Shown: positions 26,671-34,638 of the stretch, one piece after another | Numbering within the stretch: the stretch's first letter is position 1 | Layout of the letters: each line of letters begins with the position of its first letter | NCBI GenBank assembly: GCA_028282545.1 | Contig: JANQHT010000086.1 | Span: forward strand, 38,342-102,341 | Source of the DNA: Spirochaetales bacterium | GTDB taxonomy: Bacteria; Spirochaetota; Spirochaetia; DSM-27196; Alkalispirochaetaceae | DNA length: 64,000 bases | Direction of reading: 5' to 3' | The notes under the pieces: generated by a model | What the model was told of the DNA's origin: nothing | What the model saw: only the letters and a program-made list of their open reading frames with translations | Databases searched by the model: none | Translations under genes and position numbers: made by a program

Positions 26671-27054
26671 TCAGCCGACGAAGTTGTACACCGTCATCAG
26701 CACGGTAATCACGGTAAATCCGATCCCGATTGTCCACTGCATCGTGACGAAGCGCTTGTCTACATAGTGAATGAGATCGTCAAAGCGTTTGTCCATCTGC
26801 TCAAAGCGTTCCTCAAGACGGGCGACGCGTTCGGCGATTTCGCGCTGGCTCCGGTAGAACTCCGGTGGAAGTTGCACCATGGGTAGACTCTGCTGGTACG
26901 GCGCGGCACCGCTCTCCGGGGGTCCCGCGCCCGCAGGCGCTACGGCGCTTTCAGACACCGGGTCTGCGGTGCGCACCGCGCCCAGGCGCTCCGTCACCGC
27001 GTCTACAATCTTCTGTAGCTGTTCGCCGGACAGTTCCATCACGTTTGATTCCAC
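26671..27054 (-). CDS. Coiled-coil tail-anchored membrane protein, short repeat form
   Basis: A 127-residue paralogue of the next gene. N-terminus, linker (AGAGPPESGAAPYQQSLPMV) and membrane anchor are nearly identical, but it carries only one DKRFEQM and one DKRFDDLIHYV unit where the other has about 29 extra residues of repeat. The 82 bases between them repeat the same upstream layout, indicating a recent tandem duplication followed by repeat expansion or contraction. The function is unknown. Confidence 0.75.
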   Translation of the reverse strand: MESNVMELSGEQLQKIVDAVTERLGAVRTADPVSESAVAPAGAGPPESGAAPYQQSLPMVQLPPEFYRSQREIAERVARLEERFEQMDKRFDDLIHYVDKRFVTMQWTIGIGFTVITVLMTVYNFVG

Positions 27055-27087
27055 GGAACAGTATAGCGCGAAACCGCCGGTTGTGCT

Positions 27088-27390
27088 TTACGTCGGGTGA
27101 GCCTGATAACAGGTGCGTACCGTGGAGATGTGTTGATGAATGGAAACGCCCCACTCCTCGGCGATCTCTTTGCGGATGTCCCGGGGCCGGGTACAGAGGA
27201 CACACTGCTCTTTCGAGATGTACCCCCTCCCGTCCGCTCCGGCCCTGGTCGGCGGCTTCGCCGCCTGCTCAGGCATGCTTCCGGCCCTGGTCGCAATCCT
27301 GGCGGATTGCTTCTCCGCCAAGCTGCCGGGCGAAGGTTCGCCCGGCAGCGACGGTACCCGGTCCGTCCGGTTCGCTGTGGCGATCCTCAT
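27088..27390 (-). CDS. Uncharacterised short open frame
   Basis: A 100-codon frame. Its second half (YISKEQCVLCTRPRDIRKEI, then AEEWGVSIHQHISTVRTC) looks protein-like with a CxxC pair, while the first half crosses three GC-rich hairpins. It lies downstream of the FGE lipoprotein in the same orientation. No family is recognised and it may be non-coding or a gene end. Confidence 0.25.
   Translation of the reverse strand: MRIATANRTDRVPSLPGEPSPGSLAEKQSARIATRAGSMPEQAAKPPTRAGADGRGYISKEQCVLCTRPRDIRKEIAEEWGVSIHQHISTVRTCYQAHPT
27238..27349. repeat. Array of three hairpins and a 14-base direct repeat
   Basis: Hairpins lie at 27251-27265 (GGCGGC/GCCGCC), 27301-27319 (GGCGGA/TCCGCC) and 27322-27349. 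The last has 13-base perfect arms, GCTGCCGGGCGAA and its complement, around a two-base loop. TCCGGCCCTGGTCG occurs at 27238 and 27280. The array lies about 80-190 bases downstream of the FGE lipoprotein stop. None has a T-run, so they are not simple terminators. Confidence 0.65.
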
Positions 27391-27431
27391 GACGGGTCGT
27401 TCCTCGGCTGCGCCTGCGGTACGACCCTGTA

Positions 27432-28994
27432 TCAGGGCGCCGCGCCCACCACCAACCGGAAGCCGCCGCTACCGCCCGAGCCGTTCGGGTCGAGCCTGTG
27501 CCGGTAGGCGACGTGCAGGTAGCTGGAGCTGACGGCCCACGACCCGCCGCGGAAAACACGGGACGTGCCGGATGCCGGACCCTCCGGGTTTGTTCCGGGC
27601 GAGATCGAATAGTACGTACTGCCGTACCAATCGTTCACCCACTCCCAGAGGTTGCCGCTCATGTCGTACGTTCCTATTTCATTGGCCGCCTTGGTACCGA
27701 CAGTGTGCGTCCTGCCGCCTGAGTTGCCCGTGTACCACGCCACGGCACCTACCGTGTTGCTCCCCGCGTAGGTGTAGCCGCCGGATGAGGCGCCGCCGCG
27801 CGCCGCGTACTCCCACTCCGCCTCCGTGGGCAGGCGGTAGCCCCCTTTCGTCGCGTCCATACTCCAGTCGGAAAGACTGTAGGTCTGTTCCCTGCTCTCC
27901 AGTTCATTTAGGTAGTAGGCAAAGGCAACCGCGCCGTACCACGTCACCTCCGTCACCGGGTGGTTCCCGTAGCCCGCGTTGACCACAAGGTTCCCGCCGG
28001 AGTAGTCGATCCGGCAGTCGGAATCGTCCACGTCCAGAAGCTCCTGGCCGCTGCCGGAGACGTTCCGGACGGTGCTTGTACTCGCGGTGACCCACCCGCG
28101 GTCCAGCGCCTCGTTCATCACCGCGGCGAACTGGTCGTTGGTCACTTCATAGGTGCCTATCCGGTAGGGGCGCGTGAGCGTGACCGAGTGCACCGGCCTC
28201 TCGTCGCTGTCCCCTGAGGTAGAGCCCATACTGAAGGTGCCGGTGGATCCCGAGGCGATGACGGACTGGAAGGACCAGTAGGTGTCGTTCCACGGCCCGT
28301 AATACGTGAGGTCGGCAATCGAACTCCAGGCACCTTGGGTACCGCCTGCGGCAACCGCGCGGAGGCGCCAGTGGAGTTTGTCGCCGGCCGAAAGCACCGT
28401 GGGCCACGTGTAGGAGCGCGCCGGGGCGTTCACCGTCACCGGCGTGGCGCCGGCCACGCCCGCCGCCGTGCTCGCGATCTGCACCTCGTAGTGGTCCGCG
28501 CCGATCACCGCGTCCCACCTCAAGGTGGGTGTTGTGTCCGTTGTACTCTCGCCGTCGGCGGGTTCCATGTCCGCTACGCCCGCGAAGGATGCCGTCGCTA
28601 CATCGGACCAAGCGCCCCAGGCGCCGCCCTTTTGGGCGCGGGCGCGCCAGCGGTAGGTGGTGCCTGCCGTGAAATCGCCGGTCACGGCCATGACGTTCGT
28701 CGAAAACGTGGCGTTATCGACGATCGGCGCGGCAAAGGCGCTGTCCCCGGTAGTTGTCACCTGCAAGTGGTACGCGGTGGCGCCTACCACTTCGCTCGCC
28801 GTGAAGATCACCCATTGGGCGCCCGTTTGAGACGCGGCGGCGATGTCGTCGGCGTTGGAAACGGTCTCATACCCCTGGTAGGCGTCCGCCTCGGGGTCCA
28901 TGGGGCTGTTAAGGTCCGCAGTGAACACATCAAAGCAGGAGGCCAGAATCAAAACGACTGCCGTAGCAACAATCAAATGCAACAACCGTCTCAT
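27432..28994 (-). CDS. Lipoprotein with Fn3-like repeats and a C-terminal FGE-sulfatase/C-type-lectin domain
   Basis: A 520-residue protein. The signal peptide with lipobox LASC (LHLIVATAVVLILASCF) predicts surface or periplasmic lipid anchoring. Residues about 45-235 form two fibronectin-III-like domains with WRARAQKGGAWGAWSD and WRLRAVAAGGTQGAWSS. Residues about 245-520 are a formylglycine-generating-enzyme-like domain (PVHSVTLTRPYRIGTYEVTN, GYRLPTEAEWEYAARGG, NLWEWVNDWYG, RVFRGGSW...GFRLV). It starts at ATG 28994, overlapping the stop of the caspase-like gene (TGATG), so the two are one unit. The domain is more likely a ligand-binding C-type-lectin fold than an enzyme here. Confidence 0.88.
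   Translation of the reverse strand: MRRLLHLIVATAVVLILASCFDVFTADLNSPMDPEADAYQGYETVSNADDIAAASQTGAQWVIFTASEVVGATAYHLQVTTTGDSAFAAPIVDNATFSTNVMAVTGDFTAGTTYRWRARAQKGGAWGAWSDVATASFAGVADMEPADGESTTDTTPTLRWDAVIGADHYEVQIASTAAGVAGATPVTVNAPARSYTWPTVLSAGDKLHWRLRAVAAGGTQGAWSSIADLTYYGPWNDTYWSFQSVIASGSTGTFSMGSTSGDSDERPVHSVTLTRPYRIGTYEVTNDQFAAVMNEALDRGWVTASTSTVRNVSGSGQELLDVDDSDCRIDYSGGNLVVNAGYGNHPVTEVTWYGAVAFAYYLNELESREQTYSLSDWSMDATKGGYRLPTEAEWEYAARGGASSGGYTYAGSNTVGAVAWYTGNSGGRTHTVGTKAANEIGTYDMSGNLWEWVNDWYGSTYYSISPGTNPEGPASGTSRVFRGGSWAVSSSYLHVAYRHRLDPNGSGGSGGFRLVVGAAP
27459..27540 (-). other. Possible DGR variable region at the end of the FGE domain
   Basis: After GGSW (W486) the codons are GCC GTC AGC TCC AGC TAC, then CAC, TAC, CAC, CTC, GAC, AAC, GGC, GGC and AGC at scattered positions, before the conserved GGFRL. 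Related proteins commonly have asparagines (AAC) at these positions. A run of NNC codons is what adenine-specific mutagenesis of an AAC-rich template repeat would leave. No template repeat or reverse transcriptase was found in the window, so this is a hypothesis. Confidence 0.4.
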
Positions 28995-31987
28995 CACAAC
29001 TCCCTTCCGTAGAGGGCGTTTTCCGCCTGCAAACGGGCGTACTCAGCGCTCAGTGCATCGATGCGCCGGTTCAGCTCATTCCTTTGATCTATCAGGCCCT
29101 GTCGGCCGGGTCCAAACGCAAGCAACCCCGCACCGGCAAGGGAACTCCCCGCCCCGGCTATCGCCCCGACATTGAAGAGAATTCCCCACCGTTCACTATC
29201 GGCGCGCGCAGCGGTGACTCCGGCAGTGGTTGTCGCGCTGTCATAGGCGTCCATGGCCACCTGCCCCCGCATGTAACTGAATCCGGCACTGCCGAGACTC
29301 AGTGCCCCGACGCTCAGGAGCGACCATGACACGATTCGCCGCGCCCCGGTGCGCGAAATTTTGCGTTCGACGTCCACGAGGCGGTGTCGGGATTCCTCCA
29401 GTTCGTACCTCACGGAAAGGGGCATCTCGACGAGTTCGATGGTCGTCGTTCGTTGCGCGGAAACCGTCACCGTCTCAATTCGCGAGTAATAGGGGTCACC
29501 GTCCCTTTTGATTGCAACGGAGTATTCCCCCGGCATCAACGAAAGTGTCGTTTGATGTTCGCTGAGACGCACGCCGGAAAGCACCGCTTCTCCATTCGAA
29601 GTGTACACGTCAACGGTACCGCCTATTCCTCGATCGATGAGATCCGGCGATAGACCGGCGGTTACCTCCCCCACGACGGAAAACCCCATCTCCCGCAGAT
29701 CCATGCGTGCCACCGGATTTCGGTTGGTGGAAATCATTACCCGGCCGCCCGTCTCTCCGTCCAGCCATCGGCCGGAGATCGAGTAGCGATGCGTTCCGTC
29801 GGGCACGGTGATAATCGCCGTGCTCGCGTCGTTCGGAACCGGTACGCGCGTCGAGCCGATTTCCACAACCGTCTCCGGTACCAGCCCGGATAAACAAATC
29901 ATCCCCCTGCGCTCCACTCCGTCAGGCGTGACGACAACTGTAGCGTTCATTCCGGGCACTACGTTCAAAGCAAACGTGCGGCGTGTGCCGTTCGGATAGC
30001 GGTATTCCGTTCTGATCGTGCCAAGATCGTCACGTTCCGGCAGTGTATGGACAAGATCGGTGGTGCCGGCGGATACTCCGTTGAACAGGATCTCCGCTTC
30101 TTCGTCGATTCCCGATTCTAACCGTACCACCGCGGATAAGCGTTCCACTCCATCTGCCGTGCCCACGATCATCTCACCGGCGCTCGTCAAGACCCGTCCC
30201 AGTTCCGCGTCGTCTTCCAGAAGATTCACCACGCGCGTCTGCGTCGGTTGCAGGACCCACAGATCGGGATAGAGTTCGAAGACGGTATAGGTGATCTCTC
30301 CGGCAAGACCGCCCGCCTGGTCCGCGCTGAAGACGCGATAGTACTCTTCCCGCAATACAGTACGGTCCTGGGAATCGATCGTATACGCGAGTGGAACAAC
30401 GAAGGCAAAGTCGTCGTTGGAAGCGCGCACCTCCATCGGGAAGCGCTTTTGCTCCGCGCTGAACCGGGCCACGTGCACCGTTGTAGCGGACGCGCCGAGC
30501 GTGAACTCCCTTCCGTTCAGGGCCGCTTTGCGTGCTTCCAACCGTTCCCGGAGTTCTACCAGTTCCGATTCGCGATTTCTCTGTAATTCAGCGCGTCGTC
30601 TATCTATCTCCGCCGTGCGCTCCGTTTCTACGCCGGCGGTGAGTCTGGCTATCAATTCCTCGTACTCGTCGGCGGTATCCCACGGTTCCTTCGGGTTGTT
30701 CTCTCGAATGGCCTCGATCCGCCCGTCGTAGAGCGCGTTCACCTCACGTTCCGTGCGAGCGATCGTCTCATCAAAGCGCGCATTGATATCGGCAATGGCA
30801 CGGTTGATGCCGGCGATCGTCTCTAACTGCTCCCACACGCCGGAACCGACGGGGCTCTGTTTGCGCAGCTCTTCGAGTTGGGCACGACGTTCTTCTGCTT
30901 GCCGCGTAAGGCTCACGCGTTGTGCCTCGACCTGCGCTTCCATCTGTGCGCGCAGGGCGTCCTCAGCCTCTCGCTGTTCCAACACGCGCCGCGCCTGCGC
31001 CTCGATCTGTGCGAGTTGCTCTGCCTGTAGTCGCTTTGCCGCCTCCTGTGCCCGGGCGCGCCGTTGCTCCGCCTCCAGGCGGTCCTTCTCTTCCTGGCTC
31101 CGTGCGGCGGCGATCTCCGCCTGCCGGCGTTCTATTTCCGCCTCCAAGGCGGCCAACTCTTCGTTAATCGCATCTGTACGCGCGGAAGTATCGGCGAGGT
31201 CCTCGGCAGCGCTCAGGAACACCTCCCCCGTGTAGGAGGCGTTGAACCACGGCGTTTGGACACCGCCGGTGAGTTCCTGCACCGTGCCGTTGATCCGCCG
31301 CATAAGGGTACTGATCTCAACGCCCGGCGTGGGCGCGTGTTCCATGAACGCCTGGGAGAAGGGGCTGTTACGCCCCGTACCGTCCAGGGCAACCTCGCCG
31401 GGACTGGTGGCAAAGACGATCATGCTCCCCTTCCCGCCGCCGCTCATCGCGGCGAGCCCTCGGTTGCCGGCGCTCCGCGTCCGGAAGAAGGGGTTGTCGC
31501 GACACGCGTCCAGCACCACCATAGTAAACGCCGCCTGGCCGCGATCCATCGCGTTCACCACGCGGTCCAGACTCACCGCCTGGTCCATCAACTGGTATTC
31601 ATCGGAGATGTCCGCGGTAACGGGGATGAGGTAGTTGATCCCCTCGCTCTCCACGCCGTGGCCGGAGTAGTAAAAGAGCGCCATCTCCGTTCCGGGGCGT
31701 GCCGCCGACGCGCGGAGCTGGTCCACCGCGCGCTCGATCTCGCCTTTGCCGGCGTCCAGCAGCCGCGTCACCTCAAAGCCCAGATTCTCAAGCGTCGCGC
31801 TTACGTCGCTTGCGTCGTTCACGGGATTGGCAAGGGCTGAAACGTGCGCATACGCACCGTTCCCGATAACGAGGGCGTAGCGCGGGCCCGCGGAGAGCGG
31901 AACGGTGAACACAAGGAGCGCGACAATGAACGATGCGAACCGAAGAGGTCTATGGATTTGACTTTCTGGACAGCATATAGGCGCCAT
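28994..31987 (-). CDS. Exported caspase-like (peptidase C14) protein with coiled coil and PEGA-like domain
   Basis: A 997-residue protein. An N-terminal signal or anchor (FASFIVALLVFTVPLSAG) precedes a caspase-like domain (ALVIGNGAY...; catalytic His110 in YYSGHG, Cys162 in LDACRDNPF). A charged coiled coil of about 220 residues follows, then beta-rich repeats including a PEGA-like piece (SLMPGEYSVAIKRDG) and hydrophobic segments near the C-terminus. The start at 31987 is set by GGAAGGAAAGGG just upstream. Both dyad residues are present, so it is probably active. It is translationally coupled to the FGE lipoprotein, suggesting a sensor-protease pair. Confidence 0.87.
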   Translation of the reverse strand: MAPICCPESQIHRPLRFASFIVALLVFTVPLSAGPRYALVIGNGAYAHVSALANPVNDASDVSATLENLGFEVTRLLDAGKGEIERAVDQLRASAARPGTEMALFYYSGHGVESEGINYLIPVTADISDEYQLMDQAVSLDRVVNAMDRGQAAFTMVVLDACRDNPFFRTRSAGNRGLAAMSGGGKGSMIVFATSPGEVALDGTGRNSPFSQAFMEHAPTPGVEISTLMRRINGTVQELTGGVQTPWFNASYTGEVFLSAAEDLADTSARTDAINEELAALEAEIERRQAEIAAARSQEEKDRLEAEQRRARAQEAAKRLQAEQLAQIEAQARRVLEQREAEDALRAQMEAQVEAQRVSLTRQAEERRAQLEELRKQSPVGSGVWEQLETIAGINRAIADINARFDETIARTEREVNALYDGRIEAIRENNPKEPWDTADEYEELIARLTAGVETERTAEIDRRRAELQRNRESELVELRERLEARKAALNGREFTLGASATTVHVARFSAEQKRFPMEVRASNDDFAFVVPLAYTIDSQDRTVLREEYYRVFSADQAGGLAGEITYTVFELYPDLWVLQPTQTRVVNLLEDDAELGRVLTSAGEMIVGTADGVERLSAVVRLESGIDEEAEILFNGVSAGTTDLVHTLPERDDLGTIRTEYRYPNGTRRTFALNVVPGMNATVVVTPDGVERRGMICLSGLVPETVVEIGSTRVPVPNDASTAIITVPDGTHRYSISGRWLDGETGGRVMISTNRNPVARMDLREMGFSVVGEVTAGLSPDLIDRGIGGTVDVYTSNGEAVLSGVRLSEHQTTLSLMPGEYSVAIKRDGDPYYSRIETVTVSAQRTTTIELVEMPLSVRYELEESRHRLVDVERKISRTGARRIVSWSLLSVGALSLGSAGFSYMRGQVAMDAYDSATTTAGVTAARADSERWGILFNVGAIAGAGSSLAGAGLLAFGPGRQGLIDQRNELNRRIDALSAEYARLQAENALYGREL

Positions 31988-32106
31988 TTCCCTTTCCTTC
32001 CTGCTTGTAGTATGGGAATATGATATCAGACTATTGTTAATATCTCCACCTGATGTGTGAATTCGCGATCGGGAGGATGCCACTATGATGCGTGTATTGT
32101 TGCATC

Positions 32107-32135
32107 TTGACGCTCCCATCGGTTCTTCATAGTGT
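32107..32135 (+). promoter_or_regulatory. Promoter of the toxin-antitoxin operon
   Basis: TTGACG (32107-32112), a 17-base spacer and TAGTGT (32130-32135). The expected transcription start falls at about 32142, the A of the antitoxin ATG, and there is no Shine-Dalgarno, so the mRNA may be leaderless. Confidence 0.55.
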
Positions 32136-32141
32136 TTTGGT

Positions 32142-32396
32142 ATGAGAACAACGCTAACCGTAGACGACACCTTGATCTCCTCGCTGAAAAAGAAGGCGGC
32201 TGAGCGGGACGTGCCCCTGAAAACGGTTGTCAACCAGGCCCTCCGGATGGGCCTTGACGCGATGGAGCGCCCCCCCGCCGGGGACTACACCACGCCGGTC
32301 CGTTCGCTCGGGCCGAAACGGGGATACGACCTCGACACGCTCGGCCGGACGGTGGAAGCGATGGATGATGAAGAACGGGGCGGAACGAAGCGTTGA
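32142..32396 (+). CDS. Type II antitoxin, ribbon-helix-helix type
   Basis: An 84-residue protein. The N-terminal ribbon-helix-helix (MRTTLTVDDTLISSLKKKA) gives DNA binding and autoregulation. The tail (SLGPKRGYDLDTLGRTVEAM) is the usual toxin-wrapping segment. It overlaps the PIN toxin gene by four bases. It neutralises that RNase by direct binding and represses the operon. Confidence 0.85.
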   Translation: MRTTLTVDDTLISSLKKKAAERDVPLKTVVNQALRMGLDAMERPPAGDYTTPVRSLGPKRGYDLDTLGRTVEAMDDEERGGTKR

Positions 32397-32815
32397 TCCT
32401 TCCCGACGTCAACGTCCTCATCCACGCGGTGAACGCGGATTCACCGAGGAACGACCGTATTCGCGCTTGGTGGGACGGGTGCCTATCCGGATTGGATGCC
32501 GTCTACCTTCCGTGGGTCGTGATCCTCGGATTCGTGCGAATCACTACAAACCCCCGGATCTTTGAGCACCCGATGAGTGTGGATGAGGCTTCCGGCTACA
32601 TTCAATCGTGGTTGGACAGACCCCCGGTTCGAACGGTCGAGGCGGGCACCGGACACTGGCAACGCGTTTCCAGGCTACTTCAGCATGCCGGTGCCGCGGG
32701 GAACCTCACGACGGACGCTCACCTCGCGGCGCTCGCTATGGAACACGGTTGTGTTCTCTTTTCCACGGATACCGACTTCGCGCGTTTTCCCGGATTACGC
32801 TGGAACGTCCCGTGA
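32393..32815 (+). CDS. PIN-domain toxin (VapC family)
   Basis: A 140-residue PIN RNase starting at TTG 32393, overlapping the antitoxin stop. Acidic residues expected for the metal site are visible: LPDVNVLIHAV at the N-terminus, LTTDAHLAALAM in the middle and TDTDFARFPGL near the end. The TNPRIF and HPMS motifs place it in the VapC subfamily that is often annotated as TA toxin of DUF2191 partners. It cleaves RNA when freed from its antitoxin. Confidence 0.88.
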   Translation: MILPDVNVLIHAVNADSPRNDRIRAWWDGCLSGLDAVYLPWVVILGFVRITTNPRIFEHPMSVDEASGYIQSWLDRPPVRTVEAGTGHWQRVSRLLQHAGAAGNLTTDAHLAALAMEHGCVLFSTDTDFARFPGLRWNVP

Positions 32816-33274
32816 GATAATCGCGTCGTCCGCCGAGGGGTGACACCTTTGCAAGGCCCCGCGTTTGCGCCACCACTGCATCTGCTGAAGCGTAATCCCC
32901 CTCGTCCGCACTCCCGAAACCGCCAAACACGCGTGGGCGCGGCGATGTGCGGGCAACAGACCTACCCGTTTCGACCCATTCTACCCCGCCTTCCTGCAAT
33001 CGCCGGGACGATATGAGAACGCCGCACCAGTGCAGCAATTCTTCAGTATGGACGGAGGGCGCCAAGCCCTCCGACGACCATTGTCCATAGCCAAAAAACA
33101 GGCAGTTCGCATGTTGGAGATTCCATTGTCGATAGAAAGAACCTATCCACAGGCGCGCCCGGAACGAAGAACAAAACGCGTCTCTGCAGCGTAGCGAAGC
33201 CAAGCGTTGTGTTCTTCGAACCGTGCCAAGGCTATGTGATTTCCAGCATGCGAACTGACATCAGTGCCTTTTTA
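32816..33274. other. Non-coding stretch
   Basis: About 460 bases without a credible gene on either strand. The one notable structure is a hairpin at 33054-33072 (GGAGGGC, five-base loop, GCCCTCC) without a T-run. The minus-strand open frame here shows no family motif. Confidence 0.5.
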
Positions 33275-33303
33275 TTGACAACTCACGTTTTTCGATCTAA
33301 TCT
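33275..33303 (+). promoter_or_regulatory. Consensus sigma-70 promoter of the ROK gene
   Basis: TTGACA (33275-33280), a 17-base spacer and TAATCT (33298-33303). Transcription would begin near 33310, two bases before the ATG at 33312, with no room for a Shine-Dalgarno. Confidence 0.7.
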
Positions 33304-33311
33304 TTGTTTGA

Positions 33312-34529
33312 ATGACGAACAAACAAAGTGGGCAGAGGCTATCCGGTGCTGCCTCAACCGGCAACGCCGATCTCATGCGCTCGATCAACAAGGGGATAGT
33401 CCTGGACCTCGTTCGGCAGCGGACATCTATCTCGCGTGCCGAAATCAGCAAGGTCACCGGGCTCAGCCGCTCAACGTGTTCGTTGATCGTTGATGAGCTG
33501 ACACGGGTAGGCCTTTTGGTGGAAACGGGTGCCGGTCATTCCTCCGGCGGCCGGAAGCCGGTCATGTTGTCGATCAACTACGACGCGGGCGATGCGGTCG
33601 GTGTGAAGCTCATGACGGATCGAATCGTCGGCGCGATTGTTGATCTCCGGGGCGACATCGTCGCGCTCGAGGAGCACACCGCTTCATACGCGGATGGACC
33701 CGGCCCCTACTTGGCCGCCCTGTCCGAGATCGTCGGCGGCCTGATAAACAAACGGGCAGCGGAACATCGCCCCGGCGGATTGTTCGGCATCGGGGTGGGT
33801 GTGAGCGGGCTGGTTGATCCGGCCAGCGGAACTGCCTTGGAAACGTCGGTGTTGCACTGGCACAACGTCGAGGTCAAGGGAGCGCTCGAAGGGTTCCAGT
33901 TGCCGGTACTCGTAGAAAACGACGTGAATGCCTTTGCCCTGGGTGAGGTCTGGTTTGGTCACGGCCGGGGTATGGACAACGTTCTGTGCGTGACCATCGG
34001 CGCCGGGGTCGGACTCGGCGTCATCGTGGACGGCAACATCTACCGGGGAGCCCACCGGGGCGCCGGCGAGTTCGGCCACGTCCGTGTCAGCGCCGACCCC
34101 GGCGCTCCGGTCGACTCCGCCGGGATCCAGGGAAGCGTAGAAGCGTTCGCGTCGGACGATTCGATTCTGGCGTACTACCGCAAGACCGGCGGCGGCGAGA
34201 CTCGCGTGACCTCCGTGTCCGACATAGCCGCCGCAGCACGGCGAGGGGACAAAAACGCCGCAGAGGCGATTCGGCGTGCCGCACGGCATCTGGGAATCGG
34301 AGTGGCGGCTTTGATCAACCTATTTGACCCCGAGGCGATTCTCCTGAGCGGGGAAGGCATAGGCGACGCCGACGTATGGATGCCGTCGCTTCAGGAGGCG
34401 ATCGGGGAAAGCACGGCGTACGGCCTGGATCGGTTGTGCCCGATCAAGATCGTGCCATCCGACGAATCGATGTGGGTTCGAGGAGTGGCAACGCTGGTGG
34501 TACAGGAGGTGTTTCGGTTGAACATATAG
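33312..34529 (+). CDS. ROK-family transcriptional regulator lacking the zinc-site cysteines
   Basis: A 405-residue NagC/XylR-like protein. The N-terminal winged helix (ISRAEISKVTGLSRSTCSLIV) is followed by a ROK sugar-kinase-like domain (IGVGVSGLVDPASG, VENDVNAFALGE, GAGVGLGVIVDG). The usual CxCGxxGC zinc motif after GEFGH is absent; the corresponding stretch reads PVDSAGIQGSVEAF. It probably represses the downstream ABC/glycosidase operon in response to a sugar. Start 33312 keeps the conserved helix preceding the HTH; ATG 33375 is an alternative. Confidence 0.87.
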   Translation: MTNKQSGQRLSGAASTGNADLMRSINKGIVLDLVRQRTSISRAEISKVTGLSRSTCSLIVDELTRVGLLVETGAGHSSGGRKPVMLSINYDAGDAVGVKLMTDRIVGAIVDLRGDIVALEEHTASYADGPGPYLAALSEIVGGLINKRAAEHRPGGLFGIGVGVSGLVDPASGTALETSVLHWHNVEVKGALEGFQLPVLVENDVNAFALGEVWFGHGRGMDNVLCVTIGAGVGLGVIVDGNIYRGAHRGAGEFGHVRVSADPGAPVDSAGIQGSVEAFASDDSILAYYRKTGGGETRVTSVSDIAAAARRGDKNAAEAIRRAARHLGIGVAALINLFDPEAILLSGEGIGDADVWMPSLQEAIGESTAYGLDRLCPIKIVPSDESMWVRGVATLVVQEVFRLNI

Positions 34530-34575
34530 GACCGCGAACCGCGGCGTGGACCCGCGTTGGGCATTATAAAGAAAT

Positions 34576-34601
34576 TTCCGGGAACCCGACGGTCCCCGGA
34601 A
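34576..34601 (+). promoter_or_regulatory. Stem-loop in the leader of the alpha-glucoside ABC operon
   Basis: TTCCGGG pairs with CCCGGAA and, after one mismatch, ACC pairs with GGT around a CGAC loop. It sits between the ROK stop and the binding-protein start with no T-run, so it is more likely an mRNA-stability or translational element than a terminator. Confidence 0.5.
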
Positions 34602-34638
34602 GTGATCATGATACCGAATGAATAGGGAGACAAACGGT

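Noticed and set aside
27432..28994. Genuine formylglycine-generating enzyme activating the nearby sulfatase
   Set aside because: The protein is a lipoprotein with Fn3-like spacers and the sulfatase is only a distant fragment; a lectin-like binding role fits better.
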